This document shows, piece after piece, positions 32,745 through 45,633 of a DNA stretch of 64,000 bases. The position numbers were made by a program, and so were the translations under genes. The first letter of the stretch is position 1. Each line of letters starts with the position of its first letter. Where the stretch lies: contig OZ023213.1 in NCBI GenBank assembly GCA_963995525.1, positions 38,968,258-39,032,257 of the forward strand, read 5' to 3'. The notes beneath the pieces are model-generated. The model was not told the origin of the DNA. It was given only the letters and a program-made list of their open reading frames with translations, and ran no database searches. This DNA is from Escarpia spicata. Taxonomy: Eukaryota > Annelida > Polychaeta > Sabellida > Siboglinidae.

Positions 32745-34412
32745 AGTAGTAGTAAGGACCCGGCTGGCCCCGAGCAAGTGTCAAAGATCAAAGAACATCA
32801 AAGGGTTTCGCTGCAGTAGCACCGTTTCGGCACTTTACATATAAACAAAAATTTATTAATGACCTGTCATAAAAATGTACTAATAAAAAACCTCTTATCT
32901 TAATTGGCTTTTGACAGCTTTACTTATAAAAAAAGTTTGATTGATGACCGTGCCGCCGACCCACCGCGGCACACCGCCTGTTCTTCTAAGTACACTAGAG
33001 CTACCCTCTAGTGGTTACATTTGTTATGATAACATTGAGGCTTAATACATAATGACTTAATGACGCATACCTGGTGAGCTGACCTCTAGTGGTTATACTT
33101 GCTATGATAACGTAGACTCAATGAGGCTTAATGCTTAATGACTTAATGACGTAGGTCAGTAGGTCAGCAGGTCATTAGGTCACTAGTTCAGTATGTCACA
33201 AGGTCAGTATACGAAACACAAAACCACCTCCCTACGTTTAATAAAGGCCCACACGTTAAGCCGCTAGCGCTCGCTCGCTCACCCGCCAATAATTTATTTT
33301 ATTTTATCTCTACTAACATCGTTCCGCCTCACGGCTACTGCGAGCTGTGTAACTAGGTCAAAGATCAAAGCCGTGTCACCACCACTCCTAGCGTTTATAA
33401 GAGCGTAGAGGCTTCGTGTAAGTAGGTCAAAGATCACAGCCGTGTCACCACCACTCCTAGCGTTTATAAGGGTAGCGCCTCTAGTGTAAGAATATACTTG
33501 TTATGATAACGTAGAAGGTAGCACCTCTAGTGTAAGAATGAGCAATCAGTCATTTATTCGTAAGGAGGTTATATAGTGGTTATACACGAGGGATAACGTA
33601 GAAGGTAGCGCCTCTAGTGGCTATGCCGCGTAAGGAGGTTATATAGTTGTTATACACAAGGGATAACGTAGAAGGTAGCGCCTCTATGTTATGCCCACTA
33701 GTGGTATGATAACGTAGACGGTAGCGCCTCTAGTGTAAGAATGAGTAACGTGTGAAAAATAGAAGTGTTAAAATCAGTGTAGGACGGTGTATTAGTTGCA
33801 TGTGTTGTGAGCTGGTTGTTTTATTCTCTCGCTTTCCCGTACAAACATGTAGTCGGTGATGAAATACAACGGCGGCTGCTGGTGTCGTTAATGATGACGA
33901 TATTGTTGACCTATGACTTTGAAGCCGTCGGTACAATAGTTAATCCTAGCTGTAAGCGGGCGTTAATAAATGATGACGATACTGGTGAACTATAACTTTG
34001 CCGCCGGTGCCCTGGTTAAGTCTAGCTGTAAGCGATTTCCCGTGAGACGGAACGCTAAGCGTTAACAATATAGACTGACGCTGACAGGGGAACACTACTG
34101 ATTCATACCGTAACCTAGGTAGAAATAAGACTGGATTCTAATAAGGGTGCTGTATTTTTAAGCTGAAGTTGATTTTTATAGTGGTATTTTTTATTAATGC
34201 ATTTCACAACGTTAGTCAGTTTTAGCGTATATAATATTTCAATATATATATAATGTTTAATAAACTCCATAATCCATAGAGGGTCCGCCACCAGAGGACG
34301 ATGGTCGAGGGGGTCCTGTGTAAGGAGAAAGCCATCCCCGAATTGACGACGAGGTGGTGGTGATGGTAGTTCATCGGTTGAGTGTGATTGAGGCGGCGCC
34401 GCGTATCTTCAA
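32745..34412. repeat. Left long terminal inverted repeat
   Basis: Pairs with 40,131-41,883 with small indels. Holds sub-repeats: GTAGGTCAGTAGGTCAGCAG runs, CCACCACTCCTAGCGTTTAT twice, TAGCGCCTCTAGTG several times, and a GATGACGATA/GCTGTAAGCG block near 33,880-34,040. Confidence 0.9.
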
Positions 34413-37400
34413 GCGGGAGATGCAGAAGGTATGTGGACAGTTGAAGATACAGTAAGGAGGTAGAGAGCGAGCTGCAAGTGGGAAATGTAGAAGGTATGTG
34501 GACAGATGAAAATACTGTACGGAGGTACAGAGCGACATGTCAGCGGCAGATGCAGAGGTATGTGTATATTTGAACACACAGGAAAGAGGTAAAGAGCGAC
34601 ATGCAAGCGGGAGATTCAGATGGTATGTGGACTGTTGAAGATACAGTAAGGAGGTAGAGAGTGACATGCAAGCGGGATATGCAGAAGGTATGACGACAGT
34701 TGAAGATATATTTTTGAACTAGTTACGTCAACACCAAAAACGCTATTAGCTACGCTCCCTGTTGATACAACAGGCGGTGACACGGCTGTGATCTTTGACC
34801 TAGTTACACGGCTCGCTGTTGCTGTGAGGCGGAACGATGTTAGTAGAGCTAAAAATAAGATTGTTCATATGTTTTCAACGTTTTATTAACCATAATACAT
34901 CCACCGACGGGTTCATGTAAGTACTGTTGCATTGAAGATAGAGTTAGAAGGTAGAGAGCGTACTGCAAGTGGGAAATGCCGAAGGTTTGTGGACAGTTGA
35001 AGGTACAGAAAGGAGGTTCTGAGCGAGCTGCAAACGGCAGATGCAGAAGGTATGTGGACAGTTGAAGATACAGTAAGGAGATACAGAGCGACATGAAAGC
35101 GGCAGACGCAGAAGGTATGTGGACAGTTGAAGATACATTAAGAAGGTAAAGAGCAACACGCAAGCGGCAGATGCAGAAGGTATGCGGACAGTTCAAGATA
35201 CAGTAAGGAGGTACAGAGCGACATGCAAGCGGGAGATGCAAAAGGTATGTGGACAGTTGAAGATACAGTAAAGAGATACAGAGCGACATGCAAGCGGCAG
35301 ATGCAGAAGGTATGTGGACAGTTGAAGATACAGTAAGAATGTAGAGAGCAACTTGCCAGCGGCAGATGCAGAAGGTATGTGGACAGTTGAAGATACAGTA
35401 AGGAGGTACAGAGCGACATGCAAGCGGGAGATGAAGAAGGTATATGGACAGTTCAAGATACAGTAAGGAGGTAGAGAGCAAGATGCAAGCGGTAGATGCA
35501 GATGGTATGTGGACTGTTGAAGATACAGTTAGAAGGTAGAGAGCGATCTGAAAGTGAGAAATGCCGAAGGTATGTGGACAGTTGAAGATACAGTAAGGAG
35601 GTACAGAGCGACATGCAAGTGGGAGAAGCAGAAGGTAGGTGGACAGTTGAAGATACAGTAAGGAGGTAGAGATCGACATGCAATCGGGAGATTCAGATGG
35701 TATGTGGACAGTTGAAGATACAGTAAGGAGGTAGAGAGCGACATGCAAGTGGGAGATGCAGAAGGTATGTGGATAGTTGAAGATACAATAAGGAGGTACA
35801 GAGCAAGATGCAAGCGGGAGAGGCAGAAGGTATTTGGACAGTTGAAGATACAATAAGGAAGTACTGAGCGAACTGCAAACGGCAGATGCAGAAGGTATGT
35901 GGACAGTTGAAGATAGAGTAAGGAGATACAGAGCGACATGAAAGCGGCATATGCAGAAGGTATGTGGACAGTTGAAGATACAGTAAGAAGGTAGAGAGCA
36001 ACATGGAAGCGGCAGATGGAGAAGGTATGTGGACAGTTGAAGAAACAGTAAGTAGTACAGAGCGACATGCAAGCGGGAGATGCAGAAGGTATGTGGACAG
36101 TTGAAGATACATTTTTGACCTAGTTACCTCAACACCAAAAACGCTATTAACTACGCTCCCTGTTGTTATAACTGGCGGTGACACGGCTGTGATCTTTGAC
36201 CTAGTTACACGGCTCGCTGTTGCCGTGAGGCGGAACGTTGTTAGTACAGCTAATAATAATGGGTTGGTGAGCGAGCGAGCGCTAACGGCTTAACGTTTGG
36301 GCCTTTATTAAATGTAGGGGTAGATTTTCGTGACTGAGCCTTTATTAAGCGTAACGGCGTTTCTTGTATGGTGGGATTTTTTAGTAAACATGTTTTGCCT
36401 TATATTAAACAAGATTGTTTTTACGTTTTCATCGTTTTATTAACCATAATACATCCACCGACGGGTTCATGTAAGTACGGTTGCATTGAAAATAGAGTTA
36501 AAAGGTAGAGAGCGAGCTGCAAGTGGGAAATGCCGAAGGTTTGTAAACAGTTGAAGATACAGTAAGGAGGTACAGAGTGACATGCAAGTGGGAGATGCAG
36601 AAGGTATGTGGACAGTTGAAGAAACTGTAAGGAGGTAGAGAGTGATATGCAAGCGGGAGATGCAGAAGGTATGTGGACAGTTGAAGATACAGTAAGAAGT
36701 TAGAGAGCGACATGCAAGCGGCAGATGAAGAAGGTATGTGGACAGTTGAAGATAAAGTAAGGAGGTACAGAGCAAGATGCAAGCGGTAGATGCAGAAGGT
36801 ATGTGGACAGTTGAAGATACAGTTAGAAGGTACAGAGCGACATGCAAGTGGGAGATGCAGTAGGTATGTGGACAGTTGAAGATACAATAAGGAGGAACAG
36901 AGCAAGATGCAAGCGGAAGATGCAGAAGGTATGTTGACAGTTTAAGATACAGTAAGGAGACACAGAACGACACGCAAGCGGCAGATGCAAAAGGTATGTG
37001 GACAGTTGAAGATACAGTAAGAAGATAGAGTGCTACATGCAAGCGGCAGATGCAGAAGGTATGTGGACAGTTGAAGATACAGTAAGAAGGTAAAGAGCAA
37101 CATGCAAACGGCAGATGCAGAAGGTATTTGGACTGATGAAGATACAGTAAGGAGGTACAGAGCGACATGCAAGCGGGAGATGCAGAAGGTATGTGGACTG
37201 TTGAAGATACATTTTGGACCTAGTTATGTCAACAATAAAAACGCTATTAAGTACGCTCCCTGTTGTTACAACTGGCGGTGACACGGCTGTGATCTTTGAA
37301 CTAGTTACACGGCTCGCGTTTGCCGTGAGGCGGAACGATGTTAGTAGAGCTAAAAATAACGGGATGGTGAGCGAGCGAGTGAGCGTGACAGCGAGCGAGC

Positions 37401-40130
37401 TCTAACGGCTTAACGTGTTGGCCTTTATTAAATGTAGGGGTAGCGTTTCGTGTATGAGCCTTTATTAAGCGTAAGGGCGTTTCGTGATTGGTGGGATTTG
37501 TAGTAAACGTGTTTTGCGCAATAGTAAACAAGATTGTTCATACCTTTTCAACGTTTTATTAACCATAATACATCCACCGACGGGTTCATGTAAGTACTGG
37601 TGCATTGAAAATAGAGTTAGAAGGTAGAGAACGAGCTGCAAGTGGGAAATGCCGAAGGTTTGTGGACAGTTGAATATACAGTAAGGAGGTACAGAGCGAC
37701 ATGCAAGTAGGAGATGCAGAAGGTATGTGGACAGTTGAATATACAGTACGGAGGTAGAGAGCGACATGCAAGCGGGAGATTAAGATGGTATGTGGACAGT
37801 TGAAGATACAGTAAGGAGGTAGAGAGCGACATGCAAATGAGAGATGCCTAAGGTATGTGGACAGTTGAAGAAACAGTAAGAAAGTATAGAGTGACATGCA
37901 AGCGGGAGATGCAGAAGTTATGTGGACAGTTGAAGATACAGTAAGAAGGTAGAGAGCGACATGCAAGCGGCAGATGCAGAAGGTATGTGGACAGTTGAAG
38001 ATACAGTAAGGAGGTACAGAGCAAGATGAAACGGGAGATGCAAAAGTTATGTGGACAGTTGAAGATACAGTAAGGAGATACAGAGCGACATGCAAGCGCC
38101 ATATGCAGAAGGTACATGGACAGTTGAAGATACAGTAAGAAGGTAGAGAGCAACTTGCAAGCGGCAGATGCAGAAGGTATGTGGACAGTTGAAGATACAG
38201 TTAGAAGGTAGAGAGCGAGCTGCAAGTGAGAAATGCCGAAGGTATGTGGACAGTTAAAGATACAGTAAGGATGTACAGAGCGAAATGCAAGTGGGAGATG
38301 CAGAAGGTATGTGGACAGTTGAAGATACAGTAAGGAAGTAGAGATCGACATGTAATCGGGATATTCAGATGGTATATGGACAGTTGAAGATACAGTAAGG
38401 AGGTAGAGAGCGACCTGCAAGTGGGAGATGCAGAAGGTATTTGGATAGTTGAAGATACAATAAGGAGGTACAGAGCAAGATGCAAGCGGGAGATGCAGAA
38501 GGTATTTGGATAGTTGAAGATACAATAAGGAGGTACTGAGCGAACAGTAAGCGGCAGATGCAGAAGGTATGTGGACAGTTGAAGATACAGTAAGAAAGTA
38601 GAGAGCAACATGAAAGCGGCAGAAAGAGAAGGTATGTGGACAGTTGAAGAAACAGTACGGAGGTACTGAGCGACATGCAAGCTGGAGATGCAGATGGTAT
38701 GTGGACAGTTGAAGATATATTTTTGACCTAGTTACGTCAACACCAAAAACGCTATTAACTACGCTCCCTGTTGTTACAACTGGCGGTGACACGGCTGTGA
38801 TCTTTGACCTAGTTACACAGTTCGGTGTTGCCGTGAGGCGGAACGATGTTAGTAGAGCTAAAAATAACGGGCTGGTGAGCGAGCGAGCGCTAACGGCTTA
38901 ACGTGTGGGCCTTTATTAAATGTAGGGGTAGCCTTTCGTGTATGAGCCTTTATTAAGCGTAAGGGCGTTTCGTGTATGGTGGGATTTTTAGTAAACGTGT
39001 TTTGCGTAATAGTAAACAAGTTTGTTCATACGTTTTCAACGTTTTATTAACCATAATACATCTTCCGACGGGTTCATGCAAGTCCGGTTGCATTGAAGAT
39101 AGAGTTAGAAGGTAGAGAGCGAGCTGCAAGTGGAAATGACGAAGTTTTGTGGACAGTTGAAGATACAGTAAGGAGGTAGAGAGTGACATGCAAGCGGGAG
39201 ATGTAGAAGGTATGTGGACAGTTGAAGATACAGTAAGAAGGTAGAAAGCGACATGCAAGCGGCAGATGCAGAAGGTATGTGGATGGTTGAAGATACAATA
39301 AGGAGGTACAGAGCGACATGCAAGTGGGAGATGCAGAAGGTATGTGGACAGTTGAAGATACAGTAAGGAGGTAGAGAGGGACATGCAAGCGGTAGATTCA
39401 GATGGTATGTGGACAGTTGAAGATACAGTAAGGAGGTAGAGAGCGACATGCAAGTGGGAGGTGCAGAAGGTATGTGGACAGTTGAAGAAATAGTAAGGAG
39501 GTAGAGAGTCACATGCAAGCGGGAGGTGCAGAAGGTGTGTGGACAGTTGAAGATACAGTAAGAAGGTAGAGAGTGACATGCAAGCGGAGATGCAGAAGGT
39601 ATGTGGACAGTTGACGATATAGTAAATAGATACTGAGCGATATACAAGCGGCAGATGACGAAGGTATGTGGACAGTTGAAGATACAGTAAGGAGGTAGAG
39701 AGCGAAATGCAAGTGGGAGATGCAGAAGGTATGTGGACAGTTGAAGATACAGTAAGAAGGTAGAGAGCGACATGCAAGCGGCAGATGCAGAAGGTATGTG
39801 GACAGTTGAAGATACAGTAAGAAGGTAGAGAGCGACATGCAAGCGGCAGATGCAGAAGGTATGTGGATAGTTGAAGATACAATAAGGAGGTACAGAGCGA
39901 CATGCAAGCGGCAGATGCAGAAGGTATGTGGACAGTTGAAGATACAGTAAGTAGATACTGAGCGAGCTACAAGCGGCAGATGGCGAAGGTATGTGGACAG
40001 TTGAAGATACAGTAAGGAGATACAGAGCGACATGCAAGTGGGAGATGCAGATGGTAAATGGACAGTTGAAGATACAGTAAGGAGGTAGAGTTGTACATAC
40101 AATCGGGAGATTCAAATGGTATGTGGACAG
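34413..40130. repeat. 65-bp satellite array in five blocks with four spacers
   Basis: The unit is close to GACATGCAAGCGGGAGATGC AGAAGGTATGTGGACAGTTG AAGATACAGTAAGGAGGTAG AGAGC. Blocks lie at about 34,413-34,700, 34,930-36,105, 36,490-37,205, 37,610-38,715 and 39,100-40,130. Spacers of 220-400 bases share one sequence that includes a piece of the inverted repeat (TGAGGCGGAACGATGTTAGT, GGTGAGCGAGCGAGCGCTAA). So the array is a higher-order repeat of block plus spacer. Confidence 0.93.
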
Positions 40131-41883
40131 TTGAAGATTCGCGGCGCCACCTCAATCATACTCAACCGATGAACTATCATCACCACCACCTCGTCGTCAA
40201 TTCGGGGATGGCTTTCCCCTTACACAGGACCTCCTCGACCATTGTACTCTGGTGGCGGTCCCCTATGGATTATGGAGGTTATTAAACATTTTTTTGAAAT
40301 ATTATATACGCTAAAACTTACTAACGTTGTAAAATGGATTAATAAAAATTTTCCACTATAAAGTCAACTTCAGCTTAAAAATACAGCACCCTTATTAGAA
40401 ACCAGTCTTATTTATACCTAGGATACGGTATGAGTCAGAATTGTTCCCCAGTTAGCGTCAGTCTATATTTTTGGCGCTTAGCGTTCCGCCTCACGGCAAA
40501 CCTCTTACAGCTAGGCTTAAATAGGTCACCGACGACGGCAAAGTCATAGGACACCAATATAGTCTCTTAGTGTTCCGCCTCACGGCAAATCGCTTACAGC
40601 TAGACTTAACTAGGGCACCGACGGCGTCAAAGTCATAGGTCACCAATATCGTCATCATTGATGTAAGCCCGCTTACAGCTAGGTTTAACTAGGGTACCGA
40701 CGGCGTCAAAGTCATAGGTCACCAATATCGTCATCATTAGCGACACCAGCAGCCGCCGTTTTATTTCATCACCGACTACATGTTTGTACGGGAAAGCGAG
40801 AGAATAAAACAACCAGCTCACAACACATGCAACTAATACACCGTTCTACACTGATTATAACACTTCTATTTTACACGCGTTACTCATTCTTATACCAGAT
40901 GCGCTACCGTCTACGTTATCATACCATTAGAGGGCATAGCATAGAGGCGCTACCTTCTACGTTAGCCCTCGTGTATAACCACTGTATAACCTCCTTATGC
41001 GGCATAGCCACTAGAGGCGCTTCCTTCTACGTTATCCCTCGTGTGTAAACATTATATAACCTCCTTACGCATAAATGACTGATTATTCATTCTTACACTA
41101 GAGGCGCTAACTTCTACGTTATCATAACTAGTATATTCTTACACTAGAGGCGCTACCCTTATAAACGCTAGGAGTGGTGGTGACACGGCTGTGATCTTTG
41201 ACCTAGTTACACGAAGCCTCTACGCTCGTATAAACGCTAGGAGTGGTGGTGACACGGCTGTGATCTCTGACCTAGTTACACGGCTCGCAGTAGCCGTGAG
41301 GCGGAACGATGTTAGTAGAGCTAAAAAAATAACTGGCTGGTGAGCGAGCGAGCGCTAGCGGCTTAACGTGTGGGCCTTTATTAAACGTAGGGAGGTGAAT
41401 TTGGGTTTCGTTTACTTACCTGCTGACCTGCTGACCTGCTGGCATGCTGACCTACTGACCTACTGACCTACGCCATTAAGTCATTAAGCTTTAAGCCTCA
41501 TTAAGTGTACGTTTTCATAGCAAGTATAGCCACTAGAGGTCAACTCACTAGGTGTACGTCATTAAGTCATGAAGCATTAAGCCTCAATGTTATCATAACA
41601 AATATAACCACTAGAGGGTAGCTCTAATGTACTTAGAAGAACAGGTGGCGTGCCGCGGTGGGTCGGCGGCACGGTCATCAATCAAACTTTTTTTGATTAG
41701 TAAAGTAAAGCTGTCAAAAGCCAATTAAGATAAGTGGTTTTTTATAAGTAGATTGTTATGACAGGTCATTAATAATTTCTTTTTTATAAGTAAAGTGCCG
41801 AAACGGTGCTACTGCAACGAAACCCTTTGATGTTCTTTGATCTTTGGCACTTGCACGGGGCCAGCCGGGCCCTCACTACTACT
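40131..41883. repeat. Right long terminal inverted repeat
   Basis: Inverted partner of 32,745-34,412, from the GCGGCGCCACCTC edge of the array to the terminal ACTACTACT. Confidence 0.9.
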
Positions 41884-41889
41884 GGTGAT
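41884..41889. repeat. Target site duplication of the inverted-repeat element, right (GGTGAT)
   Basis: Exact copy of the hexamer at 32,739-32,744. Confidence 0.88.
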
Positions 41890-41935
41890 GATATTAAACA
41901 AAGGAAATAAGAAAGATTTAACCCTTTAGACCTCA
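41890..41935 (+). pseudogene. RTE-like LINE, piece 3
   Basis: Reads NKGNKKDLT directly after the duplication, in frame with AWKNANMV on the left of the insertion. This is the RT motif region that normally precedes the NYRPI box, which is absent, so the LINE is truncated soon after. Confidence 0.7.
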
Positions 41936-43437
41936 GAGGGTTTATGTGTAAAGCCCCTGGTTCCTCAGAGAATTAGGTTACATTCTGAATATTGTTAGGG
42001 TTGTCCGTTTTTGTGGCGTAATTCTTTTATCATTGAATTTCCATTATTGCAAGTTGTAACTGTTTTAAAGACCTTAGAATACTCTTCAATTTGGATGTAA
42101 ATATGCTTTAATATGAATACAAAGAGTTGTCCATATCTCGGTAGGCGGCCAGAATTTCGATATTTCACTACAACATGTCATATTATGAGCAATAACTTTG
42201 TTATGCTTCATTTCTTACTGTTACAAGTTGTGTTTATTTGAAAGATAATTTAATTACTTATATTTTGGTATAAAAATTGTTATTATATCTAAAATATACG
42301 TTGCACATACTGGAATACAATGGAACCATACTTAACAAATTTGCTAAACTTAAATTCAATATGGGGTATATCACTTATATGGAGTCTACCTTCAATGCAC
42401 ACGTACCATGTTGCATATGTTGCAGTGCTGTAATTTATATGATAGTAATATGTAAATAAAAAAACACTACATATTGGTACAACATATGTTATTGTATCAG
42501 AAGTATTTTGCTCAAACAATATGTGGTAAAACAAAACCCTGTCGGACCATAATTTCTACACCGAACATAATGGTTGACTGCTGTGTAACTTTTCTATTAT
42601 AAAACCACACTGCTACAATTTTATTTTATTGTAAAGAGCAGATAAATGCCTACACAGTGATACCTGTATTGTTAAATTATGATGGTTAGAATTATATATA
42701 CTTCATTATTGTGGTGACAGGCACAGCTGTCAAGTTTCAGCGCTACCAACTCGCCCCCCCCCCCCACCGGGAAGCCTCAGTCAAAACAACAAGTGAACAT
42801 ACAACAGGACAGTCCCGCAAGTTACAACACTTACAAATCCAAAAATAATACAACTACAACATCGTCATGCAATGTCCTAATCTAAATATAATAGCGCATT
42901 GACTTCGTGCAAGAATAAGGGATACAGAGTGCGGGACTCGTCTCGTAGCGTGTTTACAAAATTCCAATTATTAGGTATAGAATATGTAGTAAAAACGGTG
43001 GTGAAATAATCCTCTGTGGTTGATGTTATTGTTCAAGCTGTTGGTTTTGTATTATATTCATTAATTTCTCTACTTACTTATTTTATTACAGTTTTAGAGT
43101 TATAATATTTCCTGAAAGTTATCTGAGAAAACTAATTTCTCTCAAACTCCAACAAGCTTTTTGGATATTGTTCGGATTTTGTCATATTTATAAATAATCC
43201 AGGTATTTTTCTTATCTTTTTCTCCATATATCGAGTCCGTAATCTAGTTTATGTTTAATTAATATTCTTGTGTTCACGCTCAAGGGAAGTTTCTTCTCTT
43301 AGAATTAAAAATTCTGTTTCAGGCAAGTATTCTTCCTGTAAGACTGTTGGAATAATTCTACGCGCCATATTTCACAGCCAGGTAGGTAGGCATATTTGTT
43401 ATATGTGAAGCACGAATTAGAAGCACATTTCCGATAT
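41936..43437. other. Gene-free AT-rich spacer
   Basis: No exon or transposon recognised. A C homopolymer lies near 42,756-42,766. Confidence 0.5.
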
Positions 43438-43922
<485 letters not shown>

Positions 43923-45291
43923 AACGTAATGGTTGTTTAATACAATTATTGTATGCACAACAGTTACTAACAAATTAGTGAAATGATGCGTCATGTGTAG
44001 TAATGTGAACAACGTGATGATTAGGAATGTCTAGTCACATGAGAGACAGGTTACATCCAGCGCAACGGGATACAACGCGGCAGTTAACTGCGTGACAGGA
44101 TCAGCGGTTGGTGGTTGGGCATTTAGCTGAGATCCGAGTGTCATTCTATCCAGTTGCGCCTGAATGTGAATTCTGCGACACGTGAACAAGTTTACTGCCC
44201 GATTCTTGAAGCCTCCGTTTAAAGACCGGACCAAGGTAGAGGATTACGAGGAAATCTTGTATCGTTTCTATCCGTTTCTACCCAGAACAGCTGATTGTGA
44301 TTGTGTGTACAGTTTTGTGTTTGCGAGCTGTTGCATGGTGTAAATTGCATCGAGTACAACATGTATAATGTATGTGTTGCGCGACAGCCATATATTTGGG
44401 AAAAAAGCGTTTTGTGACTACGACGGGACAGATAGTTTGCTAGGGTCTAGGCTAGGCAACAACTGCAGCGTTTCTATTATATGTGTTTGGATATTTTTAT
44501 TGCACTTTAGGTATATTGATAGCTAATGTATATTGATAGCTAATGTATTATATAAATTTAATCTCATATTTCACATTATAGAGCTTACGCATTGTTGCGA
44601 CAAACATAATGATTTGTTCAGCAAGGAAATAATTAAGATACGGTTATATTAATAGTAGAATAACGTTTTACTCAGAATATGTTTAACCACTGTACGAAGT
44701 GGAGAGGACTTCGAAGTAACACAGACAAATGAGTAATGGCTTGGGGTGCATGCTTACAACAACAGTGTGATTTAATCATGTGCAAGTTGTAGGGTAAACA
44801 TGTAAACAGGGGCATATATGATTGAGACGGCTTTGTTAAATAAGACTGTTCGTTTTGATGGTCGGAGTTGAATTACGGTTGTCCCCACGATGGTTGGAGT
44901 GGACCTAAAGTAGTCACTACAACGATAAGAGTTATCCAGATTTGGTTCATACGATGATAGGAATTGAACAAATGTTGTTCCCGTGATAGTCAAAGTTGCC
45001 GTAAGGTGGTCCCTCGTATAGTCGGCGTTCTCCTAACGCAAACTCTATGAGGTCGGCGGTGACTTAAGTTGGACAAAATAATGGTTAATGTCGACCTATA
45101 ATTTTTAGAGCGATTGTAACAGCTGGACAACGCCGGTTGACCAATAATGGTGTTGTACAACGGTGGTCATGCCCTGAAACATATCACACAACAACGATCC
45201 TTATGGTACGGTGGCACATTCGGTCCAGTACTCCTGGTATAATATAGATATGCATGATGCAATGCCAATATGTTGGGTTTGTCGTTTGCAG
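43923..45291. other. Upstream flank or first intron of the DEG/ENaC gene
   Basis: No exon identified. Around 44,860-45,060 a diverged ~55-60 base motif recurs (GTCCCCACGATGGTTGGAGT, GTTCCCGTGATAGTCAAAGT, GTCCCTCGTATAGTCGGCGT). Confidence 0.45.
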
Positions 45292-45633
45292 GATTTTTCA
45301 TGTCAGGGAAACAGCTGACCAAAAGACCCAAGATGCTACAGCACTGGTTTGCCCTCTACAGAGAGACGTAGAGCAAATGAAACGTGACGTCAGTGAGATG
45401 CGGGAGATTCTAAAGACAGATGCCCAGCTCAAGAGTGAATTCATGCATGAAATAAAAGAAGTACGGGAGGTGTCACAGAGATACGCCGGTGCATCGACTG
45501 CATCACGCAGCAATCAAGACGAGACGATCCAACCGACAAAGCGATGGAGTCGCGCCTTCAGTTCCTTCTGTGAAATGACCATATTTCACGGGCTGCGAAA
45601 CGTCACTGTGTCAACAAGCCACGTTACTCGAAG
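45292..45633 (+). CDS. DEG/ENaC exon: cytosolic N-terminus with His-Gly motif
   Basis: Acceptor TCGTTTGCAG, donor GTAAGG, ends in phase 2. A helical charged stretch (DVEQMKRDVSEMREILK, likely coiled coil) precedes SFCEMTIFHGLRNV. The His-Gly pair just before membrane helix 1 controls gating throughout the family. The coiled-coil extension is longer than in typical ASICs. The true start codon may be in an upstream exon. Confidence 0.8.

Larger units (their letters stand above)
32745..41883. mobile_element. Non-autonomous element with long inverted repeats and internal satellite (about 9.1 kb)
   Basis: Two ~1.7-kb inverted repeats face each other around a 5.7-kb tandem array. Ends read AGTAGTAGTAAGGACCCGGC...GGGCCCTCACTACTACT and lie inside a 6-bp direct repeat. 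No transposase, integrase or polymerase gene is present; the long minus-strand open frames in the array (up to about 400 codons) are stop-free repeat translations. AGT ends plus 6-bp duplication match Polinton insertions, including the one next door, so movement by a Polinton-type integrase is likely but inferred. Without that link it would be called a foldback element. Confidence 0.85.

Noticed and set aside
34849..36072. A 407-codon minus-strand open frame
   Set aside because: Lies wholly in the 65-bp satellite; adjacent blocks are open in several frames, so it is repeat translation.
32745..41883. CRISPR-like array of 65-bp units
   Set aside because: The units are contiguous with no unique spacers between them, and the context is an animal genome with inverted repeats.
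42277..42534. Short open frames in the AT-rich spacer
   Set aside because: Isolated, low-complexity and without recognisable motif or splice context.
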